From: Galeruca laticollis
Lineage: Eukaryota; Arthropoda; Insecta; Coleoptera; Chrysomelidae
DNA: 64,000 nt
Assembly (NCBI GenBank): GCA_963921935.1
Contig: OY998178.1
Span: 53,374,951-53,438,950 of the forward strand
Direction of reading: 5' to 3'
Shown: piece after piece, positions 57,335 to 64,000 of the stretch
How the letters are laid out: each line of letters begins with the position of its first letter
Numbering within the stretch: the first letter of the stretch is position 1
Program-made: the position numbers and the translations under genes
The notes under the pieces: model-generated
What the model was told of the DNA's origin: nothing
What the model saw: the letters and a program-made list of their open reading frames with translations, nothing else
Databases searched by the model: none

Positions 57335-58352
57335 TCATTGATCCTTTTCTTGATTAAATATGGACCTTCCCAGGATTTTTGTAATTGTGGAGAAAATCCT
57401 TTTCTCCTTGTGTAAACAGACTTTGTCTCCTTCTTTAAAACCGTCTACTGTGGCCTGCGTGTCGTACCGACTTTTTATTCTGTCGCTGGCAACTTGAAGA
57501 TTTGCTCGAACTAATTCATGAATATCGTCCAGCCTTCTTCTCAATTGGATCACGTAGCCTTCTCCTGCTAGATCTTCTCCAGGCCGACAACCAAATTCCA
57601 GGTCACAAGGAAGCCTCATTTCACGTCCAAGCAGGATTTTTGCAGGTGTTTCACCCGTGGACTCATGCACGTCAGATCGATAAGCCAATGCGAATAGGGA
57701 AAGATACTGGTCCCAATCTCTCTGATGGCTGGAAACTACTTTCGACAGGTATTTTCCAATAGTCCTGTTCATTCTCTCGACCATTCCATCTGACTGTGGA
57801 TGTAATGCTGTTGTCCTGGTCTTCTTCATTCCCAGCTTGTCGCAAATCTCCTGGAATAGATGGCTTTCGAAATTTCTTCCCTGGTCACTGTGGACTTCCA
57901 AGGCACTCCATATCGGCTGATATATTCTTTCACCAATACATCCGCGACGGTTGTGGCCTCTTGATTCGGGATCGCGTGAATTTCCACCCACTTTATGAAA
58001 TAATCCATTATAACCAGGATGTATTTACCACCATTATCTGCCCATCGAAGTCTAAAGCAATCCTTTCGAAAGGGTTTCCAACATTATACTGTTTCATAGG
58101 TGCCTTTCTCTTGCGATGTGGTCCATTACTCGTAGCACAAGTCAAACATTTCTTACACCAATCCTTCACATTGTCGGAGCTGTTCATCCAATAATACCTT
58201 TCACGGACTCGCTGAAGGGTTTTCTTCACTCCCAGATGGCCTACCGATGGACTGTCGTGTAACTTCTTCAGTACCTCAGCTACTACCGTTCTAGATATAA
58301 CTAGCTGTCTTCTCATCTTGGAACCATCATCGTTTTCAAGGACTCTTTTCAA
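57335..58352 (-). pseudogene. family M copy 2: integrase
   Basis: H2C2 zinc domain (LHDSPSVGHLGVKKTLQRV, CKKCLTC), then ALDFDGQ (first Asp). A ~40 bp deletion near 58040 removes the strand after it and shifts the frame. The core continues with KWVEIHAIPNQEATTV, HSDQGRNFESHLFQEI (second Asp intact) and GMVERMNRTIGKYLS (Glu). A GPY-like C-terminal part (RPGEDLAGEG, DRIKSRYDTQATV) follows, with an SH3-like segment GDKVCLHKEK. Confidence 0.85.
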
Positions 58353-60084
58353 CAGCCCTTCTTCCAGGACAAGGGAGTCTCACTGAGCCCAATACGCCTT
58401 GTATGTCTGTGAAAAACTTATACACTTCTTGCCATGTAGGTCGCCGATTTTCTTCCTTCCATTGCTGAATCTTCTTTGGGTGAGGATGATCTTCTCTGAT
58501 CCTGGTGGGTGACCATTCTTCGTTGACTACAGTAGTTCTTGAAACTGCAGCTTCCCTATATTCCGCATTGTTGCAGTGGGAGCAGTCTGTTGGGCACGGC
58601 CGTCTGGTCAGGGAGTCGGCATTTCGGTAACTCACACCAGCTCGATGTTTGATGTTGAAATCGTACTCTTGAAGTCGTTCAATCCATCCAACGATGCGGC
58701 CCTCGAGATTCTTGAACTGCATCAACCACTGGAGTGCTGCATGATCAGTCCGGATTATAAACTTCCTACCATAGATATACCGGTAAAAGTGTTCCACGGA
58801 CTTCACAACCGCCAAAAGTATTCTTTATGTGACGCAGTAGTTCTGGTTTGGAGAGGACTTCACTGAAATATCTCAGCACACTTTCTTGTCCTCCTTGGAT
58901 CAGTGGGAGCACTCCTCCAATTCCTACGTTGCTTGCGTCTGTGTCAAGAATAACGTCTCTCTCTGGTAATGGGTATCCTAATATCGGCGCCGTGGTTAAA
59001 TGCCTCTTCAAGGTTTCAAAAGCCGTTTGACAGTCTTCGTCCCATTAAAAAGCTCTTGCTTCTTCTGTAAGTCGAGTTAGAGGCTTGGCAATATCTTCAA
59101 ACTTCCTGATAAATCTTCTATAATATGTGCAAAGTACAAGAAAGCTCCTAATTTGATGTTTGTCGGTTGGTTACGGCCATTGCTGAATGGAAGCTATTTT
59201 CTCTGGATCCACCGCCACTCCTTTATTACTCATTATATGACCTAGTTGACTCGGTTTTGGAACAGCTGACATTTCTTTGGGCTTAACATGAGCTGTGCAG
59301 CTTGGAGTACGTCTTCCAAATTCTTCCAATGTTCGTCAAATGTGTTCCCCAGCACTACGATGTCGTGCAAATAGACCAGGCATGTCTTTCAAGACAACCC
59401 TCTCAAGACATTTTCCATGAGTCTTTCAAATGTCGCAGGCGCATTACAGAGCCCGGATGGCATGACGTTGAATTGCCATAATCCAGATCCGGTGGTAAAA
59501 GCAGTCTTCTCTTTGTCTTCTGGGTCCATTTCCACTTGCCAATAACCAGACTTCAGGTCCAAGGTGGAAAACAGTTTGCTGCCGTCCAAAGTATCTAGCG
59601 TATCGTTAATTCGAGGCAGACGATAGCTGTCTTTCTTCGTTACGTTGTTTAGCTGGCGATAATCCACGGAGAATCTCGTAGGTCCATCCTTTTTATTGAC
59701 GAGCACTACTAGAGACACCCATTGACTAGTAGATGGTTCTATTACTTTTTCTTCCGCCATCTCACAAATTATTCTTTCAGCTTCCACTCTCTTCGCTCGT
59801 GCAAGTGTTCGAGTTGATTGCCTAATTGGCTTAGCATTACCAGTATCGATTTTGTATTTAATGGCTGACGTTCTACCAGTCTTTCCTCCTTTTGGTACGA
59901 ATAGGTCTCGATACTGCAAGAGAAAGTATCTTATTCTCTTTTTTTCAGCTCGATCCAAGGATTGACCAGCTACTGAAAACATCTGTTCGAATCTGGCATT
60001 AGAATTGTCAGTGGTCGTTGTTTGACGAACTATAGGCATTACTGGCAATCCTGGTTTCGTTCTTGATGGTAACTGGGTAATCAT
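58336..60084 (-). pseudogene. family M copy 2: reverse transcriptase and RNase H
   Basis: RT palm and fingers: YKIDTGNAKPIRQSTRTLAR, LVVLVNKKDGPTRFSVDYRQ, TLDLKSGYWQVEMDPEDKEK (first catalytic Asp), FNVMPSGLCNAPATF. The active-site box is LVYLHDIVVLG (59350-59385), where the family has YxDD, so the first Asp is His. The connection has QIRSFLVLCTYYRRFI. RNase H has LDTDASNVGIGGVL and, after a frame change, FIIRTDHAALQWLM and HRAGVSYRNADSLTRR. Frameshifts near 59390, 59045 and 58800. Confidence 0.85.
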
Positions 60085-60219
60085 TCACGTATCACGCCGA
60101 TGTAACCAATCCTTTTCCAATTAGTACTATTTGCCAACCGCTTCGTCGTAGTTCCTTGGCTCCATCATAACCGGTATACCTTCCTCCATGATTCCCTGTA
60201 GCCGTGCTACTATCATCGT

Positions 60220-60640
60220 TTAGCTTCGTGCTGGTATAACGGTATCTTCCTGTACAGCTGCCAACACCGCGCTGCCTTCATATCGATAAAGAAATACCTC
60301 CTCTAAATCCACTTTAATGGTTCTGTTTCTAAAGTCTAATAGGAAACCATGTACATTCATTACGTCCATTCCCAGAATCACTTCTTCAATGTCAGCTACG
60401 ATTATCGTATGCGTGAACTTTTCTGCGCCAATTCCCAATTGTATTTATGTCTCACCGTGAACGTTGGCACTCTCGCCTGTGGCGGTCCGCAGTCTCAGTC
60501 TCGTTGGTAAAAACTTCTTCTTGGAGATTATTATCTTTGGTCGTACAATGGTTCTGGTTGCTCCAGTGTCTACTAGCAGAGTATATATCTTGCATTCACT
60601 TTGCCATCTACACATACACTGTCGTTGCGACATCTGATCG
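60220..60640 (-). pseudogene. family M copy 2: aspartic protease
   Basis: Retropepsin-like frame: IYTLLVDTGATRTIVRPKII (active-site DTGA) at about 60560-60600, followed after a stop at about 60440 by VILGMDVMNVHGFLLDFRN, the ILG box of the fold. This lies between the gag zinc knuckle and RT, the usual Ty3/gypsy order. It is absent from copy 1. Confidence 0.85.
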
Positions 60641-60709
60641 AAGCTATCAGTATGAGAGGGTCTTTGAAACGATCATGGGTCGGTGTTGCCCCCTCGTAGC
60701 CGAGCCGTT

Positions 60710-62012
60710 CTAGTTTTCCTGTGACTGGGGTTCTTGGTTGGCAAGAGTCCTAGTGCGCTTACACGAACTACGTACATGCCTTAGCTCGCCATTATTACAG
60801 CATCTGATCTTTCTCGGTTTGTTGTCCATCATACTTTTTATTAAACTGACGAAATGGTAAAATCTGTCTTCGTCACCTTCAGCTTGGAAGGTCCTAATTT
60901 TGTTATATACCGAAGCCTTCGTTGCTGCTTCATATTCAAGAGCTGCTGTCAATGCGTCGACTAATGTTTCGGGATGGGCTAAACGAAGCGTCCTCTGCAT
61001 ATCGGGGTCACGTAAGCTATCAATAAAGACCTGGATGCTCAGACATTTCATCATGTTCTCTGGTGCTGATGGATAAGCAAATCGAGTAGTCGGGCAATAT
61101 TCACTTCATACTCTTGAAGGGATTCATCACGTTTCTGCCTTCGGTTCTTCAGCTGGGATTGGTACAAATGTTTTAGATGTTCGTGGCCATATCGCATGTC
61201 CAACCTCTTCTTCAGCTACTCGAAGTCATCCGTTTCTTCTAGAGGTATAGTCTGAAGTACATCTGAGGCATGTTCCCGAAGCGCGATAGTAAAGTTCACT
61301 GCTTTCTCTTTATCGGACCAATTATTCACTCTAGCGGCGGCTTCAAACTGTTTCACATAATGGGTCCACGATGTATTTCCGTCGAATGTTGGAGCCTTGG
61401 CTCGTGCAAAACTGCCAATGTCTTCTACCTTAGGGAGTGTTTCTCGCTTGCAAGGTTTTGTTTGCTCGGTCTTCTTTTCTTTTGCTGGCGTGTCTTGTGT
61501 TCTTAAATCTGCCATATTTCTCTCTAACTCCTTGATTTTCTCGTCCAGCGTTGTTTTCTTATCCTCAATCTTCTCATCCATCGTTGTCATCTATTTCTCG
61601 ATTTTCTCGTCCCTCGTTGTCATCCTATTCTCCATATCTAATTTTAGGGACGAAATTTTATTTTCGACGTCAGCAGAGATGTCATTTTTCAATGATAAGA
61701 TATCGGCAGAAATATCATTCTTCGTAGTAGAAATGTCGTCCCTCATGGTTGAAATCTTCTCGTCCATATTAGCAGAAATATCGCTTTTCATTGTGGTAAT
61801 CTTCTCGTCCATATCAGTAGAAATATTGGCAGAAATTGACGAGATTAAGCCTCATCATTGAATAAAAATGTTTCTGGATCCAAGCCATCATTTTCCAGTG
61901 ACATTTTAAGTCTTTCTACTAATTCACTTTTCTTACCGGACGTTTCCAACTCACGATTTTCCAATTCTGCCTTTAGCACTGACACTTTTAAGTCACATAG
62001 TCTCCTGGCCAT
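60710..62012 (-). pseudogene. family M copy 2: gag
   Basis: Starts at about 62012 with a SAP domain (CDLKVSVLKAELENRELE). A long heptad-like stretch of repeated DEKISTM units follows (61550-61850). The capsid-like part has TSWTHYVKQFEAAARVNNW and SDVLQTIPLEETDDFE, then IQVFIDSLRDPDMQRTLRLA. The zinc knuckle is degenerate (RCCNNGELRHVRSSC). Frame changes near 61590, 61215 and 61055. Confidence 0.8.
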
Positions 62013-62056
62013 TTCTACGTAGATATTTATTTATATTATACCACTTCTGACACCGA

Positions 62057-62525
62057 TGTACTGTTTTTCTTATTTATTTAAAACAGTTTATCCTGACGGG
62101 TGGAATAAATTCATACACACGGTAGGTTCACTTACTAAATTTATTTATTCACTACACTATTCACTAATTTATATTATATACACAGTATATTCACTTACAT
62201 TAATTTATATAAACACTTCACTATAAAACTATTTACTTGTTCGCTGTTTATATCACTTTATAAACTGACTTCTCTCCCTGGTCGGTCCTTTATATATTGT
62301 GCCTTTTTTACTAGATAATTCTAGATTGCGGCTTACACAAAAACAATCGGCTCCATGGAATTTTCTAGATAAGACTGGTCACAAAAACAAAGTCTAGATA
62401 AGATAGTCACAAAAAATCGTAAACAGTTCTAAGAAGTCCATGTGCATCCGCCAAAATTTTAACTTTCATACATGGTTTAGACAGAGTCGGATTCAGAGAC
62501 TACACTAGTGTGCTATTTCGTAACA
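62057..62525 (-). repeat. family M copy 2, 5' LTR
   Basis: 469 bp; minus-strand start TGTTACGAAATAGCACACTA, end AAACAGTACA. The primer-binding region downstream reads TCGGTGTCAGAAGTGG, differing slightly from copy 1. A TATATAAAGGACC block lies near 62290 on the minus strand. Confidence 0.9.
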
Positions 62526-62845
62526 GTATATTCAAATTTTGATTGCTTATTAGGTTTAGATAGTCTGACAAAACTGAATTCGACTATTGATTTAGTGAAT
62601 AATGTGTTATTTACGACTTATAGTGAAATAGAAATAGATTATTTTGAAATCAGAAGCGAGATCACGAATTGTATAGTAGTGCCTCCACGGACTGAGCAAA
62701 TAATTAAATTGAATAATGATAATATTAATAATGGCGATATATACCTTATACAAAAATAGGAAAATTAGAAATTGCCGAATGTCTCACAAGAGCGGAAAAT
62801 AGTCAAGCTGTATGTATAACTTTAAATCCGTCTGTCATATTTTAA
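62526..62845 (+). pseudogene. errantivirus-like copy B, right part: protease end
   Basis: Directly continues the frame broken at 56216: YSNFDCLLGLDSLTKLNSTI, then VLFTTYSEIEI and VVPPRTEQIIKLNNDN, the protease C-terminus and linker of errantivirus-like pol. A stop at 62757 and a frame change follow, and homology fades by about 62845. The GTAT at 62526-62529 is the second copy of the target duplication. Confidence 0.75.
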
Positions 62846-62894
62846 AGTAGATTTAGGTCTTCCTTTAGACATAGTAAAAGACCTGATAGAAGAC

Positions 62895-63318
62895 ATAAAT
62901 ATTGAATAGATATAATAGAACAGACAGTGGAAACATACAACTGAAAATCAAAGGAAGAGAGGAAAAAGATAGGAAGGGTTTAACGTCAGCACTGAACTCT
63001 AAACTTAGTAATATGGCACAGGTAGATATAAAGACCAGAGGACAGACCTTTATGCTCCTAGATATCGATGACAGACTGTAGAAGAACAAGAAATACGGGA
63101 GGTTTTAAAAAGAGAAATAAAAAACGAGTGAAGTTTCGTGGACGAATCCCAGATTAAAATAGCTGACAATTCCAATAAAAAATGATACAAAAATGTTTTC
63201 GTTATCATGCAGCGAGAGGCGGCTAGCAAACAAGAAAATAATTGGAGATAGGGGGAACAGATGGAGGGTAAGAGAGCTTGACCCCCTACAAAGATGTCAC
63301 AAGTGTTATATATGTGAC
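62895..63318 (+). pseudogene. LINE ORF1 (gag-like) fragment
   Basis: Frame with KIKGREEKDRKGLTSALNSK, then VDIKTRGQTFMLLDIDD and, after stops and frame changes, KIADNSNKK, VFVIMQREAASKQ and finally WRVRELDPLQRCHKC at about 63265-63310. The I.DLD-type strand followed by an RCHKC start of a zinc knuckle is typical of gag-like ORF1 of jockey/R1-group LINEs. It stops at the knuckle, where Penelope-like sequence begins. Confidence 0.5.
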
Positions 63319-63319
63319 T

Positions 63320-64000
63320 ATTACATATAGTTCCAATCATCCCATGTTACATAAATTAGCAGCATATAATTCAATGATACATAGAGCATTTTCAGTTCCT
63401 ATGAACAAATGTAATTTTGATAGAGAGATTAATACAATTAGACAAATAGCAACATCCAACGGTTATCCGTTACATATGATAAATAAACTAATTAATAAAA
63501 AAAAGGAAAAAGTGGCATTACAACTAATATTTCCTAAGCAAACTAAAGAAATAAAAAGTTATAAAACCATCACATATGCTGGAAATATTTCTAATAATAT
63601 TTCAAAGATAATATCTTTAGCAACAAATACAACAATTTCTTTTAAAACAGAAAGTAACGTGAGTACAAAATTGTTAAATGTGAAAACAAAAATATCCTCA
63701 TTAAAGAAGTCTGGTATATATAAACTTCAATGTCCAGTATGTAATGCTGTATATTTGGGTCAAACACTTAGAAATTTTGAAATCCGATTCAGTGAGCTCT
63801 TACGAGCATACAGATTAGAACAACCAGATAAATATCACTACGCAAAACATCTACTTGACACCAATCATTCATTGACACCTAACACAGAACTAGAAGTACT
63901 ACATATTTGTGATAAGAAACAAGAACTGGATTTCCTTGAAGAATTGGAAATGAGAAGACACTTAAGAAACTCAAAATATGAAGTCGTCTTCTTAAGTGAT
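63320..64000 (+). CDS. Penelope-like element, RT end and GIY-YIG endonuclease (partial)
   Basis: An uninterrupted frame runs from about 63320 to the window end. It starts with the RT-to-nuclease linker (YSSNHPMLHKLAAYNSMIHR, then NTIRQIATSNGYPLHMINKL) and continues into KSGIYKLQCPVCNAVYLGQT. That gives GIY, a CxxC pair and YLG in the usual Penelope spacing, then TLRNFEIRFSELLRAYR and KHLLDTNHSLTPNTELEV. The frame is still open at 64000 (RNSKYEVVFLSD). Upstream RT palm is missing, so it is 5' truncated. The Glu in the NTELEVLH helix region is a candidate catalytic residue, not verified. Confidence 0.8.
   Translation, partial: MTYSSNHPMLHKLAAYNSMIHRAFSVPMNKCNFDREINTIRQIATSNGYPLHMINKLINKKKEKVALQLIFPKQTKEIKSYKTITYAGNISNNISKIISLATNTTISFKTESNVSTKLLNVKTKISSLKKSGIYKLQCPVCNAVYLGQTLRNFEIRFSELLRAYRLEQPDKYHYAKHLLDTNHSLTPNTELEVLHICDKKQELDFLEELEMRRHLRNSKYEVVFLSD

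Larger units (their letters stand above)
56217..62525 (-). mobile_element. Ty3/gypsy retrotransposon, family M copy 2 (full layout)
   Basis: 6.3 kb minus-strand element with LTRs at 56217-56674 and 62057-62525, both bounded by TG...CA, and a 4 bp target duplication GTAT (56213-56216, 62526-62529). Order: SAP-domain gag, zinc knuckle, protease, RT, RNase H, integrase, macrodomain, CCCH-like finger. It sits inside errantivirus-like copy B. All regions can be recognised but with several frameshifts, a changed RT active site and a small deletion in integrase. Confidence 0.9.

Overview
The window looks like AT-rich insect nuclear DNA. Reasons: dense LINE, Ty3/gypsy, Tc1/mariner, pogo, Harbinger and Penelope-type sequence, spliced transposase genes with GT-AG introns, an errantivirus-like element with an env frame, and no bacterial operon structure. 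I cannot name the species; a beetle or similar insect is only a guess. I found no host gene that I can defend. Nearly every recognisable coding stretch is a broken transposable element, many nested in each other.

Layout. 1-4733: a pogo-like element (minus strand) whose transposase is split by two inverted copies of a ~1 kb element built from five ~173 bp tandem repeats plus a GTC microsatellite. 4780-5195: a Penelope-like GIY-YIG fragment. 5200-9300: repeat debris, a jockey RT scrap and one Tigger-type end. 9300-12560: a Harbinger element with a Myb-like gene convergent with a DDE transposase. 16533-17506: a TA-flanked palindrome. 18655-20810: a second pogo-like transposase, split by a (TA)n-embedded hairpin. 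22220-23385: a dead Tc1-like element. 23424-26476: an element with ~520 bp terminal inverted repeats carrying remains of a PIN/FEN-like nuclease-family gene and no visible DDE transposase.

27066-31320 and 56217-62525: two copies of one Ty3/gypsy family (family M), with a solo LTR at 37461. Gag begins with a SAP domain. The end of pol, after integrase, carries a TARG1/OARD1-like macrodomain and then a CCCH zinc finger. This is the most unusual architecture in the window. Copy 1 has lost protease, RT and RNase H; copy 2 keeps all regions but has a changed RT active site.

31520-32115: a deleted mariner. 34235-34918: a second (TA)n-embedded foldback. 34919-~38000: an RTE/BovB-like LINE. 38096-39081: a third copy of the 173 bp-repeat element. 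39313-41495: a Dong/R4-like LINE lying between two (ATT)n tracts and itself split by a 238 bp hairpin with a 12 bp target duplication. 43487-48609: an errantivirus-like element with gag, deleted pol, integrase and an env that looks spliced. 52400-55209: a jockey element. A second errantivirus-like copy is split by family M copy 2 (4 bp target duplication GTAT; reading frame resumes exactly across it). The right end holds a LINE ORF1 scrap and another Penelope-like GIY-YIG copy.

The genes do not form a pathway. The window records layered insertion, with autonomous elements inactivated by deletion, frameshift or active-site change, and with several non-autonomous hairpin or satellite-bearing elements that target microsatellites or other transposons.
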